64,000 bases of DNA, taken from Nocardioides sp. HDW12B. GTDB lineage: Bacteria > Actinomycetota > Actinomycetes > Propionibacteriales > Nocardioidaceae. The notes under the pieces are model-generated. The model saw only the letters and a program-made list of their open reading frames with translations. It made no database searches and was not told the origin of the DNA. The position numbers and the translations under genes are program-made. The DNA lies in NCBI RefSeq assembly GCF_011299595.1, contig NZ_CP049867.1, forward strand, positions 1,302,001 through 1,366,000. Direction: 5' to 3'. Shown one piece after another: positions 1 through 8,774 of the stretch (within the stretch, counting starts at the first letter, position 1; each line of letters starts with the position of its first letter).

Positions 1-580
1 ACACCTTCATGCCACGGGCGTGCGCGGCCTCCACCAGCGCCGCCAGCTCGGCGTTGGTGCCGAGGTGGGGGTCGATCTGGGTGAAGTCGGTGATCCAGTA
101 GCCGTGGTAGCCGGCCGAGCCGTCGGTGCCGGTCGGTCCGTCCTCGGACTGCACCGGCTTGTTCTTGAAGATCGGGGTGAACCAGATCGCCTCGGTGCCG
201 AGGCCCTCGAGGTAGTCGAGCTTGTCCTGGAGGCCCTGGATGTCGCCACCGTGGTAGAACCGCTTGCTCGCGGGGTCGAACCCGTGGTCGCGACGGTCCG
301 TCGTGCCGTCGTCGTTGAGGTCGCCGTAGCCACCGGTGTCGTTGGTCTCGTCGCCGTTGTTGAACCGGTCGGCCATGACGAAGTAGAAGTTCTGGTCGGT
401 CAGCGCGTCGCGCAGGGACGGCTTCGCGATGCGCTCCGCGAGGGTGGCGCGGCTCGACGCCGCAGCCTTCTCGGCGGCAGGCCGTCCGGCGGGTGCGGAC
501 TGGGCGGGCTGGGCGGACAGGACGAGGGCGGTGGACGTCGCGGTGGCGACGAGGAACGCGGTACGGCGTGGGGGTGTCAC
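1..580 (-). CDS. Secreted GH13 alpha-amylase-family glycosidase, 5' part only
   Basis: Only the N-terminal 193 residues lie in the window; the gene runs off the left edge. It starts with GTG at 580, with GGGAG about 5 bases upstream. Residues 1-29 form a signal peptide (basic MTPPRR, hydrophobic core, then AQPAQSA). From about residue 60 the GH13 (beta/alpha)8 barrel begins: NFYFVMADRFNNGD, then a Gly/Asp-rich stretch, FYHGGDIQGL and EAIWFTPIFKNKP, and YHGYWITDFTQIDPHLG, which is conserved region I of alpha-amylases and pullulanases. A secreted alpha-glucan hydrolase is the likely role. The catalytic Asp/Glu/Asp lie beyond the window, so specificity cannot be judged. It is divergent from the histidine kinase at 862, and the 281 bases between them hold no further convincing gene. 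Confidence 0.88.
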   Translation of the reverse strand, partial: MTPPRRTAFLVATATSTALVLSAQPAQSAPAGRPAAEKAAASSRATLAERIAKPSLRDALTDQNFYFVMADRFNNGDETNDTGGYGDLNDDGTTDRRDHGFDPASKRFYHGGDIQGLQDKLDYLEGLGTEAIWFTPIFKNKPVQSEDGPTGTDGSAGYHGYWITDFTQIDPHLGTNAELAALVEAAHARGMKV

Positions 581-861
581 GTGATCTCCCGGGGTCGAGC
601 GAGCGGGGAAGGGGTCGGGGTCAGGAGCGGGGGCGATGGTCAGCCGCCGAGGCGGCGTGGTGCAGGTCACAGGACGCACCGGGACGAAACGCTACAACCG
701 ACAACGCGCGATCCGGCCGCCATCCGGGCCCGCTGCGCGGGCGTGTCGCGGTGCTGTCCCGCGGGTGGCAGCGGGACCGGCACCGTGGGGGTTTCGGGAC
801 CAAGGGCCCCGCACCCGGCGAAGCCGGACGACGGTTCGGACCGGTGCTGCACAGTGGCGGG

Positions 862-2064
862 GTGACGGACCCGTGGTCGATCCCAGCGCAGGTGGCGCGG
901 GTCGAGGAGATCAGTGCGCTCGGCGCCCTCGAGCCCGACACCGTCGCCCCCGACCTCCAGTCCCTGCTCGAGCTGGCCGTGCAGTTCTGCGGCGTGTCGA
1001 GCGCGGCGGTCAACATCGTGACCGAGGACTCCCAGCACCAGATCGCCGTCGTCGGGGTGGAGGCCACGGTCTGCACCTCGGCCGAGTCGATGTGCGCCGT
1101 GGTGCTGGACCAGCCGACCCTGTCGGTGGGCAACACCGTCGAGGACCCGCGCTTCGCGACCAACCCCTTCGTCGACGGCCGCCGAGACGAGCTGCGGTTC
1201 TACGCCTCGACCCCGCTGATCTCCTCGCGCGGGGTGGTGATCGGACGCTTCTGCATCTTCGACACCGAGCCGCGGACGCTGACCGGCGACCAGGAGGACG
1301 CCCTGGAGGTGCTCGCCGCCCGGGGGATGGACCTGCTGGAGCTGCGGCGGCGCACCCGCGACCTGGAGGCCTCCAACGCCCGGCTGTCCGACTTCGCCAG
1401 CCAGGTGGGGCACGACCTGAGCTCGCCGCTGGCGGCGATGCTGCTCTACCTCGAGCTCGCCCAGGAGCAGCCCGAGGTGGTGGCGGGCTCGGCGCTGCAC
1501 GGCATGCTCAGCAGGACCGCGGCGATGACGCGCCGCATGGGCATGCAGATCGAGGGCATCCTGCGCAGCGCCCACCAGGAGGTGCCCGTCGACCTGCAGC
1601 AGGTCGACCTGGGCGACGTGGTGGACTTCGTGCTCGTCGACCTCGCGGCGGCCATCGCCGGCAGTGCGGCCGAGGTCACCCGCGGCGACCTGCCCGTGCT
1701 GCGCGCCGACCCGGAGCAGGTCTACTCGCTGATGCTCAACCTCGTGTCGAACGCGCTGAAGTTCACGCGGCCGGGCGTCCCCGCGCAGGTCCACGTGACG
1801 GCCGTCCTCGAGGCGGCGACGCCCGGTGACCCGGAGGGAGCGGACGGCGTGTGGGTCGTCGACGTGACCGACGAGGGTCGCGGGGTGCCGGAGGCGGACC
1901 GGCAGCGGGTGTTCGCCCGCTACACCCGCGGGCACGAGCAGGACACCGTGGGGCACGGCATCGGCCTCGCCACGGCCCGCGGCATCGCCGAGGCGCACGG
2001 GGGCACGCTCACGCTGCACCCGCGTGACACCGGCACGCTGATGCGCCTGCGGCTGCCCGCCTGA
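862..2064 (+). CDS. GAF-domain sensor histidine kinase
   Basis: A soluble 400-residue histidine kinase. Residues ~30-160 form a GAF-type sensor (AVNIVTEDSQHQIAVVG, then FYASTPLISSRGVVIGRFCIFD, as in the GAF modules of many actinobacterial kinases). The phosphoacceptor helix has FASQVGHDLSSPLAAML with His184. The ATPase domain shows the N box NLVSNALKFT, G1 DEGRGVP and G2 GHGIGLA. No membrane segment is visible. GTG at 862 is chosen because upstream codons look non-coding; other upstream starts cannot be excluded. No response regulator is adjacent in the same orientation, so it is an orphan by position. Signal and partner are unknown. Confidence 0.85.
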   Translation: MTDPWSIPAQVARVEEISALGALEPDTVAPDLQSLLELAVQFCGVSSAAVNIVTEDSQHQIAVVGVEATVCTSAESMCAVVLDQPTLSVGNTVEDPRFATNPFVDGRRDELRFYASTPLISSRGVVIGRFCIFDTEPRTLTGDQEDALEVLAARGMDLLELRRRTRDLEASNARLSDFASQVGHDLSSPLAAMLLYLELAQEQPEVVAGSALHGMLSRTAAMTRRMGMQIEGILRSAHQEVPVDLQQVDLGDVVDFVLVDLAAAIAGSAAEVTRGDLPVLRADPEQVYSLMLNLVSNALKFTRPGVPAQVHVTAVLEAATPGDPEGADGVWVVDVTDEGRGVPEADRQRVFARYTRGHEQDTVGHGIGLATARGIAEAHGGTLTLHPRDTGTLMRLRLPA

Positions 2065-2114
2065 GCCAGGCGCCCGAGACGGGGCGCCGGCGAGCCGACC
2101 CGGCGGGGAGCGAG

Positions 2115-2172
2115 GTCAGGGGGCGGTGTCAGGGGCGGGGTCAGGGGCGGGGTCAGGGGCAGGTCAGGGGGC
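2115..2172. repeat. G-rich 11-13 bp tandem repeat
   Basis: About four and a half imperfect copies of GTCAGGGGCGGG lie head to tail between the kinase stop and the 3' end of the DUF2237 gene, overlapping its last codons. Runs of four or five G at regular spacing make the plus strand a G-quadruplex candidate. The two flanking genes converge here. Confidence 0.7.
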
Positions 2173-2574
2173 GAGCGCGCCCGGGTCGGGCGGGACGTCG
2201 ACCGCGTGCTGGCGCAGTGCTTCGAGCGGCACGATGCGCAGCACCGCTCGGTTGGTTGAGGCGAGCACGACCGGTGCGGCGACCCCGTCGGCGTACGCCC
2301 GGGCCCAGTTCCGCGCGGTGACGCACCACCGGTCCCCGGGCGTCAGCCCCGGGAACCCGTACGCCGGCATCGGGGTGGACAGGTCGTTGCCGATGGAGCG
2401 CTGGTGCTCGAGGAACTCGGAGGTCACCACGGCGCAGATGGTGTGGCTGCCGCGGTCCTCAGGCCCGCTGGAGCAGCAGCCGTCGCGGTAGAAGCCCGTC
2501 ATCGGTTCGGTGCCGCACGGCTCCAGCGGCGCGTCGAGGACGTTGAGCTCCGGGCGCTGCGTCGGCTCCGTCAT
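2164..2574 (-). CDS. DUF2237 family protein
   Basis: A small cytoplasmic protein of 136 residues, full length for DUF2237. It shows the family pattern NVLDAPLEPC, then MTGFYRDGCC, HTICAVVTSEFL, FPGLTPGDRWCVTA and the conserved WARAYADGVAAPVVL. Function is unknown for the family. The conserved cysteines (Cys near residue 20 and the DGCC pair) may bind metal or be redox active; that is a guess. ATG at 2574 is the start because the upstream reading frame is non-coding and antisense to the universal stress gene region. Confidence 0.85.
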   Translation of the reverse strand: MTEPTQRPELNVLDAPLEPCGTEPMTGFYRDGCCSSGPEDRGSHTICAVVTSEFLEHQRSIGNDLSTPMPAYGFPGLTPGDRWCVTARNWARAYADGVAAPVVLASTNRAVLRIVPLEALRQHAVDVPPDPGALAP

Positions 2575-2724
2575 GCACCCAGCATCGCGCACGGCTCCCA
2601 CCCGCTCCACGCAGGTGCGGGCCGCTGGTCGTCCGCGCGGTTGACGAACGGCCCTGTCCCGGCCGGACGTGGGGGCGGGACGGTGGGGACGGAGCGGCTC
2701 TCCGCCAGCCGCCGAGGAGGGACC

Positions 2725-3645
2725 ATGTCGACCACGCCGAGCACCTCGGCCGCACCGAGCTCGCGCCCGCTCAACGGGAACGACCGGGTCACCGTCACCG
2801 TCGCCGTGGACGGGACGGCGTCGGACCGTCCCGTGCTCCGGGTCGCCGTCGCGGAGGCCCAGCTGAGGGGGGCGGAGCTGCAGGTCGCGCACGTGGCGCC
2901 GCCGTACGCCGCTGCCGAGCCGACCCATCCGCTGGGCGGCCTCGACCTGTCCGACGTCGGCCGCGAGATCCTGGACGCGGCGCGCACGGAGGTCGAGGCG
3001 CTCGGCCACGCCGGGGTGGTGCGCTCGACGCTCGTGACCGGTCACCGCGTCCCCGAGCTGGTCGAGCTCAGCGAGGGCAGCGGCCTGTTGGTCGTGGGCC
3101 GCGGCGGGCACGGACGGGTCGTGGGTCTGCTCGCGGGCTCGGTCGCCGTCGGGCTGGCCACCCACGCCCGGTGCCCCGTGCGGGTGGTGGCCGCGGACCG
3201 GAGCAGCGCGACGGCCCGAGCCCCGGTCGTCGCCGGGATGTCGCGCGAGCTGGACGCGGAGGTGCTCCTCGCCCACTCCGGTGACGCGGCCGTGCGCGCA
3301 GGGACGTCACTCGTGGTGCTGCACGCCTGGCACCTGCCCAGCCCGTACGCCGACCGGGTCGAGGGGCGCACCCACAGCGGGTGGTGGGCCGATCGGGCGC
3401 GCACCATGGTCGAGACGGCCCTGGAGCCGGTGCGTCAGGCCTGCCCGCACCTGGAGGTCGAGGTGCAGGTGGTCCACGACGACCCGGCGGTGGCGCTGCT
3501 GCACGCCTCGCGTGACGCGACGCTCGTGGTGCTGACCCGCCCGCACGACCGACGTATCGTCGGTGGGCACCTGGGACGGGTGGCGCGTCAGGTGATGGCC
3601 GGCAGCCGGTGCCCGGTCGACGTGGTGCCGCCGGGGGAGCACTGA
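2725..3645 (+). CDS. Tandem-domain universal stress protein (UspA family)
   Basis: 306 residues with two Usp folds (~residues 20-155 and ~165-305). The N-terminal domain keeps the ATP-binding signature GRGGHGRVVGLLAGSV followed by ARCPVRVV. In the second domain the loop is degenerate (TRPHDRRIVGGHLG), so only one nucleotide site may be functional. The start at ATG 2725 is supported by GAGGAGG nine bases upstream. Tandem Usp proteins in actinobacteria typically belong to dormancy or hypoxia regulons; a nearby NarL-type two-component pair is compatible with this but does not prove it. It converges with the response regulator gene. Confidence 0.88.
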   Translation: MSTTPSTSAAPSSRPLNGNDRVTVTVAVDGTASDRPVLRVAVAEAQLRGAELQVAHVAPPYAAAEPTHPLGGLDLSDVGREILDAARTEVEALGHAGVVRSTLVTGHRVPELVELSEGSGLLVVGRGGHGRVVGLLAGSVAVGLATHARCPVRVVAADRSSATARAPVVAGMSRELDAEVLLAHSGDAAVRAGTSLVVLHAWHLPSPYADRVEGRTHSGWWADRARTMVETALEPVRQACPHLEVEVQVVHDDPAVALLHASRDATLVVLTRPHDRRIVGGHLGRVARQVMAGSRCPVDVVPPGEH

Positions 3646-3661
3646 GCGCGGGCCACGGGGC

Positions 3662-4285
3662 TCACGCGCCGCTCAGCCGCCGGACCTCTCGGGCCGCCTC
3701 GTCGCGCGTGGCCGCACCGAGCTTGAGCAGCACCGTGCTGACGTAGTTGGCCACGGTCTTGCGTGACAGGCACAACCGCGCCGCGATCTGACCGTTGCTC
3801 AGCCCGCGTCCGACCAGGTCGGCGACGTCCTGCTCGCGACGGGTGAGGGCATCCAGCACGGTTGGTGCGGTGCTGGGCGCGGCTCGCATCGGCGGTCTGC
3901 TCACCCCGGCCCCGAGCCAGAGGGCACCGGTCAGGACAGCGTCGAGCGCACCGATGATCTGCTCCGGGTCCGCCTGCTTGGACACGTAGCCACTGGCCCC
4001 GGCCTCGAGGGCGCGGACGACCGAGGCCTCGTCGTCGAACAGCGTGATGACCAGGACCCGGGTGTCGGGGTACGCCGCGCAGATGTGTGCCGTCGCGGCG
4101 AACCCGTCGGTGAGGGGCATCGACAGGTCCATGAGCACGGCGTCGGGCCTCTCGGCGGCGACGACCGCGATGGCCTCCTCGCCGTCGGCGGCCTCGCCGG
4201 CGACCTCGTGGCCCTCGGCGCGCAGCAGGGCGCTGACCCCTCGGCGGAAGACGGGATGGTCATCGACGACCACGACGCGGCTCAC
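3662..4285 (-). CDS. NarL/LuxR-family response regulator
   Basis: 207 residues. The receiver domain (1-120) has acidic pocket D8/D9, phosphoacceptor Asp53 in VLMDLSMP, the T/S switch in VITLFDD and Lys in YVSKQ. The C-terminal LuxR HTH (~145-205) contains LTRREQDVADLVGRGLSNGQIA, then LCLSRKTVANYVSTVLLKL. Its start codon overlaps the stop of the histidine kinase at 4282-4285 (ATGA), so the two are translationally coupled and almost certainly a cognate pair. Confidence 0.93.
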   Translation of the reverse strand: MSRVVVVDDHPVFRRGVSALLRAEGHEVAGEAADGEEAIAVVAAERPDAVLMDLSMPLTDGFAATAHICAAYPDTRVLVITLFDDEASVVRALEAGASGYVSKQADPEQIIGALDAVLTGALWLGAGVSRPPMRAAPSTAPTVLDALTRREQDVADLVGRGLSNGQIAARLCLSRKTVANYVSTVLLKLGAATRDEAAREVRRLSGA

Positions 4286-6009
4286 GGCAGCTCCAGGGGG
4301 AGGACGACGACCAGGCGGGTGCCGCGGGCTGCGCCGTCGTAGCGTGCCTCGCCGCCGACCTCGGCCGCACGCTCTGCGATGGAGTGCATGCCGACGCCCG
4401 CTCGGGTGGCGGGAGGGAGCCCGGTCCCGTCGTCCTGGACCACGACGTGGAGGGCTCGGTCGTCGAGGGTGATCTCGACGTCGACGCAGCGCGCCCGTGC
4501 GTGCCGGCGGGCGTTGCTGACGGCCTCGCCCACGATGGCCAGCGCGGCCAGGTCGACGGCGGCCGGGAGGTCGAGCTCGTCGGGGGCGAGCACGCGGACG
4601 TCGAGGTCGGGGGTGCCCGGGGCCGAGGGCTGAGTCGTGCGGTCGACGATCGCCGCGACCAGCCCGTGGTCGTCGAGGATCGGTGGGCGCAGGCCGTAGG
4701 CGAGCTCCCGTGACTGCACCATCAGCCGCTTGACGTCCTCGTGCATCTCGCCCGCCTCGGGCAGTCCGGTACGGCGAGCGAGGGCGGCGGCCGACAGCGA
4801 CAACCCGGAGAGGGCGGGGCCGAGATCGTCGTGCAGGTCACGCCGGAGGCGGCGACGCTCCTCCTCGCGCGCCGCGATCACGCGCTGGCGGGACTCGGCG
4901 AGCTCCATCGCGGCACGGTCGCCGTGCAGCGCCGGCGCCGCGTGCCGGGCGAGCGCGACCACGACGTCGAGGTCCCGACGGGTCAGGGCCGTCTCGCCGG
5001 GGCGGGGCGGCACGGTCAGGGTCGCGAGCTGGGCGCCGCGGTAGTCGACGGGGACCTCCATCACGCGGGACCCGGCCGGCGACCCGACCGGCTCGAACCA
5101 GTCGCCCCGGATCCCGCCGCCGTCGAGGCGGAGGGCGTCGGTCACCGCGCCCAGGACGATCCCGGGCACCGACTCGTCGGCAGCACGTTCGGCGAGCCGG
5201 GCCAGCAGCCGGGAGACAGCGGCGTCGGCGGAAGGTCGACCCCGGTACACCACCCAGTCAGCGATCCTCCGGCCGGCGAGGACCACTGGCGGCGACGCCG
5301 CACCCACACCGATGGCGCCGGCCCACCCGCCGAGGAGCGCGCCGAGGACGGCGTACACGAGGGCGAGGAGGGGGACCACGACGAGGGCCGCGAGGGTGAC
5401 GTAGAGGGCGCGGTCCACGTCGACGCGGCGCGGGGCGAGCACGGCTCCGCCCAGGCACAGCACCAGCGGCAGCGTGGCGAGGTGGGCGCCGACGACCGCG
5501 CCGGCGCTGCCCACCCCGATGGAGCCGAAGGCGACCTGCACGGTCGCGAAGGCCGCACCGGTGAGCAGGGAGCCGAGGATGACCCAGCGCACCGCCTGCC
5601 TCTCTGCCGTCGTGGAGCGCCGCCGGTAGCGGTGCACCTGGGCGAGCAGCAGCGCCGTCTGCGCGGTGGCGAAGGTCGGCCACCACGGCAGCTCGCTCCA
5701 GGCCCCGCCGCTGCGGATGTCGCCCGCGGTGAGGACGGCTGACACGACCACCGGGACGACCATCCAGCGGGGCACGAAGCGTCCGTCCGGGAAGACGGCC
5801 ACGAGGAGCGGGAACGTGGCGAACCAGCTCGCCGGGGGGAGCACGTAGGCGAAGCCGAGCAGCACCAGCACGACCGCGAGGGCCCCGAGGAGGTTCGCGG
5901 CCGGGCGCGGCGCGCGCAGCTGGTGGACCGCGACCACGAGCGCGACACCCAGCGCGACGGCGGGTGACACCGTCTCGCTGGCGCGCACGTACCAGTCCTG
6001 CTCAGGCAC
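4282..6009 (-). CDS. Membrane-bound NarL-type sensor histidine kinase (HisKA_3)
   Basis: 575 residues. The first ~260 contain about eight hydrophobic segments, resembling membrane-embedded sensor modules that lack a large periplasmic domain. A short GAF-like linker (~270-370) follows. The HisKA_3 dimerisation helix has EEERRRLRRDLHDDLGPALSG with phosphoacceptor His393. The ATPase domain has GEAVSNARRHA, DDGTGLP and GVGMHSIAERA. It is transcribed ahead of the response regulator with a 4-base overlap. The ligand is unknown; a membrane-sensed or redox signal is possible. Confidence 0.92.
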   Translation of the reverse strand: MPEQDWYVRASETVSPAVALGVALVVAVHQLRAPRPAANLLGALAVVLVLLGFAYVLPPASWFATFPLLVAVFPDGRFVPRWMVVPVVVSAVLTAGDIRSGGAWSELPWWPTFATAQTALLLAQVHRYRRRSTTAERQAVRWVILGSLLTGAAFATVQVAFGSIGVGSAGAVVGAHLATLPLVLCLGGAVLAPRRVDVDRALYVTLAALVVVPLLALVYAVLGALLGGWAGAIGVGAASPPVVLAGRRIADWVVYRGRPSADAAVSRLLARLAERAADESVPGIVLGAVTDALRLDGGGIRGDWFEPVGSPAGSRVMEVPVDYRGAQLATLTVPPRPGETALTRRDLDVVVALARHAAPALHGDRAAMELAESRQRVIAAREEERRRLRRDLHDDLGPALSGLSLSAAALARRTGLPEAGEMHEDVKRLMVQSRELAYGLRPPILDDHGLVAAIVDRTTQPSAPGTPDLDVRVLAPDELDLPAAVDLAALAIVGEAVSNARRHARARCVDVEITLDDRALHVVVQDDGTGLPPATRAGVGMHSIAERAAEVGGEARYDGAARGTRLVVVLPLELP

Positions 6010-6021
6010 AGGTCGATGGTG

Positions 6022-6729
6022 TCACCGTCGGGACCGCACGAGGAAGGCGCAGCCGAGCACCAGCAGGCACAGCATGGAGCTCACGGCCCACCACGGCGAG
6101 CTGAACGGCTGCGCGAGCCCGGCCACGGGGGCGAGCAGGGACAGTCCGGCCACCACGGCGCTCGGTCGGCCCACGACCCCGGCGCGGCGCGCGGTGGTGA
6201 CGAGCAGCACGGTCCACAGGGTGAAGCCGACGGCGAAGAGCACGATGCCGCCGGTGATGTCGAGGAAGGTCCCCTCGAGGGCCAGCCGCTGCAGCTCGGG
6301 ATCGTCGGTCAGGTCCGGCAACCCGGCGCCGATCGAGGTGTAGAGACGGAACGACTCGGACGCGACGACGAGCCAGGCGACCCCCGACACCACCCCGCCC
6401 ACGAGTCCCACCTGCTGGGCGACCGAGGCCGCCCCGGCACGCGCCCGGAGGAGCTGCCAGGTCGCCAGGACGAAGACGAGCGTGCTGATGCCGATGGCCG
6501 TGAAGATCACCACCTCGATCACCCCCGTCCAGCGCGACGCCTCGATGTCGGCCCAGGCAGGGCTGTCGGGCGCTCCGGAGGCCGCGGTCAGGGTCACCAG
6601 GACCGGCTGGCCCATCCAGGCCAGGGCGGCGCCGACCCCACCGAAGCCGGCGGTCCGCAGGAGCCGGCGTTCCATGTCCGGGGCGAGGGTCGGGGTCGTG
6701 CCGGTGTCGTGCAGGTCGGGCGTCGTCAT
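6022..6729 (-). CDS. Polytopic membrane protein of unknown function
   Basis: 235 residues with a ~25-residue hydrophilic N-terminus and about six membrane helices, for example TGVIEVVIFTAIGISTLVFV, GLVGGVVSGVAWLVV, ITGGIVLFAVGFTLWTVLLV and AVSSMLCLLVLGCAFLV, ending in RSRR. No family motif was recognised. It lies 12 bases upstream of the histidine kinase on the same strand and so is probably the first gene of a three-gene operon with the two-component pair. It could be an accessory sensor or simply a co-transcribed membrane protein. Confidence 0.75.
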   Translation of the reverse strand: MTTPDLHDTGTTPTLAPDMERRLLRTAGFGGVGAALAWMGQPVLVTLTAASGAPDSPAWADIEASRWTGVIEVVIFTAIGISTLVFVLATWQLLRARAGAASVAQQVGLVGGVVSGVAWLVVASESFRLYTSIGAGLPDLTDDPELQRLALEGTFLDITGGIVLFAVGFTLWTVLLVTTARRAGVVGRPSAVVAGLSLLAPVAGLAQPFSSPWWAVSSMLCLLVLGCAFLVRSRR

Positions 6730-6804
6730 GGTCAGCTCCTCGGGTCGGACGACTCGTACGCCGACCTTGGCGCGCCCCGATCCCGGGACGACAGTGAGAA
6801 GCGA

Positions 6805-7866
6805 TCACGGATCCCGCGGGTCGATGAGCGTGATGCCTGCCGCGGTGCTCCGGTCCGGACGGGGGAGTGCGGCTGCTGCCTCCTGCAGCCCGACGACCCG
6901 CCTGACGAGGTCCTGCGGGCGCAGCACGCCGCGCTCCACCAGCGCCATCATCGCCGGGTAGTCGACCGCGGCCATGCCGTGGCTGCCCAGCAGGCTGAGC
7001 TCCCAACCGATGACGCGGTCCATCGGCAGCCGCGGGCGCCCGGTCGCCGCCGGGAGCAGCCCGATCTGGACGTGGCGTCCCAACCGGCGCAGCGACGTGA
7101 TCGCGGCGGTCGCCGTCTGCTCGCTTCCCACGGCGTCGACGCTCACGTGGGCGCCGCCGTCCGTGACCTCGTGGACGGCCGCGGCGACGTCGACGCCGGG
7201 GTCGGCCGGGATCGCGTGAGCCGCCCCGTGGTGCCGGGCCAGCTCCAGGGCCGCCTCGTCGCGGTCGACGGCCACCACCGTGGCTCCCCGGGCGGTGGCG
7301 ATCTGGACCACGCTCAGCCCGACCCCGCCGACCCCGACGACCACCACCCGCTCGCCGCGCTGCAGGCGGGCGCGGTCCACGACACCGCGGTAGGCCGTCG
7401 CGTAGCGGCACCCCAGCGCGGCGGCCGCGTGCATGCCGACGGCGTCGGGCAGGGCGACCAGGTTGGTGTCGGCGGCGTGGATCACGACCTGCTCGGCGAA
7501 GGATCCCCAGTGGCTGAAACCGGGCTGCTGCTGGTCCGGGCAGACCTGGGCCTGGCCGGCGGCACACCACGAGCAGGCGCCGCAGCCCTCGACGAAGGGG
7601 GACGTGACCCGGTCGCCCACCCGCCAGCCGCGGACGCCCTCGCCGACGACATGCACGGTGCCGGCCAGCTCGTGTCCGGGCACGTGGGGGAGCGTGACGT
7701 CGTCGTGGCCGGCCCACGCGTGCCAGTCGCTGTGGCACAGCCCGGTCGCCTCGACCGCCACCACCACGCCTCCCGGCGGCGGCTGCGGGACGGGCACCTC
7801 GTCGACGTACGGCGTGCCGCGGATCTCGTCGTACACGACGGCCCGCATGGTCGGGGCGCCGCTCAT
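6805..7866 (-). CDS. Zinc-dependent medium-chain alcohol dehydrogenase
   Basis: 353 residues, typical MDR length. Catalytic-zinc ligands are visible in ATGLCHSDWHAW and PGHELAGTV. The four structural-zinc cysteines are in CGACSWCAAGQAQVC. The Rossmann NAD(P)-binding motif is VVGVGGVGLSVVQIA. It should oxidise a primary or secondary alcohol or reduce the aldehyde. It is the last gene of an operon with iclR, arylsulfatase and formylglycine-generating enzyme, and its ATG overlaps the previous stop (7863-7866). That context suggests it acts on the alcohol released by the sulfatase, which is an inference. ATG at 7866 is chosen; MRAVVYDE seven residues later is a possible alternative. Confidence 0.88.
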   Translation of the reverse strand: MSGAPTMRAVVYDEIRGTPYVDEVPVPQPPPGGVVVAVEATGLCHSDWHAWAGHDDVTLPHVPGHELAGTVHVVGEGVRGWRVGDRVTSPFVEGCGACSWCAAGQAQVCPDQQQPGFSHWGSFAEQVVIHAADTNLVALPDAVGMHAAAALGCRYATAYRGVVDRARLQRGERVVVVGVGGVGLSVVQIATARGATVVAVDRDEAALELARHHGAAHAIPADPGVDVAAAVHEVTDGGAHVSVDAVGSEQTATAAITSLRRLGRHVQIGLLPAATGRPRLPMDRVIGWELSLLGSHGMAAVDYPAMMALVERGVLRPQDLVRRVVGLQEAAAALPRPDRSTAAGITLIDPRDP

Positions 7867-8774
7867 GGCGCCGGGTCCGCGGCGAGGCGGAAGCCGAGGT
7901 TCCCGGCCGTCGAGTCGGGGGAGTGGGCCTGCCGGGCGGAGGTGCGGTAGCGACGGCAGTACGACGCGTGGCAGAGGTAGGAGCCGCCCCGGCTGACCCC
8001 GTCGGGGGCGCCGGCCGACCACGCTCCGGCGCACCACTCCCAGACGTTGCCGCAGGCGTTGTGCAGCCCGAGGCCGTTGGGCGCGAAGGCGTCGACCGGG
8101 CACGTCCCGCGCCACCCGTCCGCGCCGATGTCGTGACCCGGGAAGGTCCCCTGCCACACGTTCATCCGGTGGGTGCCGTCCGGCTCGAGCTCGGAGCCCC
8201 ACGGGAACGGCTCACCCTCCAGGCCGCCCCGGGCCGCGTGCTCCCACTCGGCCTCGCTCGGCAGGCGCCCACCCCGCCACGCGGCGTACGCCTCGGCGTC
8301 GCGACGCGACACGTGGACGACCGGGTGGTCCGGGCGCCCGCCCACGTCGGACTGCGGGCCCTCCGGGTGCGCCCAGTCGGCGCCGCGGACCTCACGCCAC
8401 CAGGGTGCCGCGGCGACACCCCGGGTGGGCGGGAAGTCGTCGGGCAGCAGGCCGCCGAAGACGAAGGACGTGCCGAACGCCTCGGCGTCCGTCCGGTGGC
8501 CGGTGGCCCGCACGAAGGCGTCGAACTCGGCGTTGGTGACCGCGCAGCGACCGATGGCGTACGGCGCCACCGTGACCTCGCGCACCGGCCACTCCTCGGG
8601 GTGATCGGGGTCGTCGCTGCCGACGCGCGTCACCCCGCCGGCGACCACGACGAGGTCGAGCGACGGGTCCGGCGGGCGGCGCGTCGGCCGGACCGGACCG
8701 GCGGGGACGCCGGCACCCGCGACCGGCCGGGCGGCCGCGGCGTCGGGCCCCGACGGGGTGCAGCACCCGCTCAC
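7863..8774 (-). CDS. Formylglycine-generating enzyme (sulfatase-modifying factor)
   Basis: 303 residues of the FGE/SUMF1 fold. It converts the active-site Cys of type I sulfatases to C-alpha-formylglycine using O2 and copper. The two catalytic cysteines sit in GGSYLCHASYCRRYR at Cys268 and Cys273, matching the actinobacterial enzymes. Family blocks RLPSEAEWEHAARGG, NVWQGTFPGHD and NACGNVWEWCAG are present. It starts inside the arylsulfatase stop (8771-8774), so sulfatase and activator are made together. This fits the Cys-type motif in the neighbouring sulfatase. Confidence 0.95.
   Translation of the reverse strand: MSGCCTPSGPDAAAARPVAGAGVPAGPVRPTRRPPDPSLDLVVVAGGVTRVGSDDPDHPEEWPVREVTVAPYAIGRCAVTNAEFDAFVRATGHRTDAEAFGTSFVFGGLLPDDFPPTRGVAAAPWWREVRGADWAHPEGPQSDVGGRPDHPVVHVSRRDAEAYAAWRGGRLPSEAEWEHAARGGLEGEPFPWGSELEPDGTHRMNVWQGTFPGHDIGADGWRGTCPVDAFAPNGLGLHNACGNVWEWCAGAWSAGAPDGVSRGGSYLCHASYCRRYRTSARQAHSPDSTAGNLGFRLAADPAP

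Noticed and set aside
7863-8774. Ergothioneine-type sulfoxide synthase (also FGE fold)
   Set aside because: No DinB-like N-terminal domain and no iron-binding His motif; both FGE cysteines are present and the gene is coupled to a Cys-type sulfatase.
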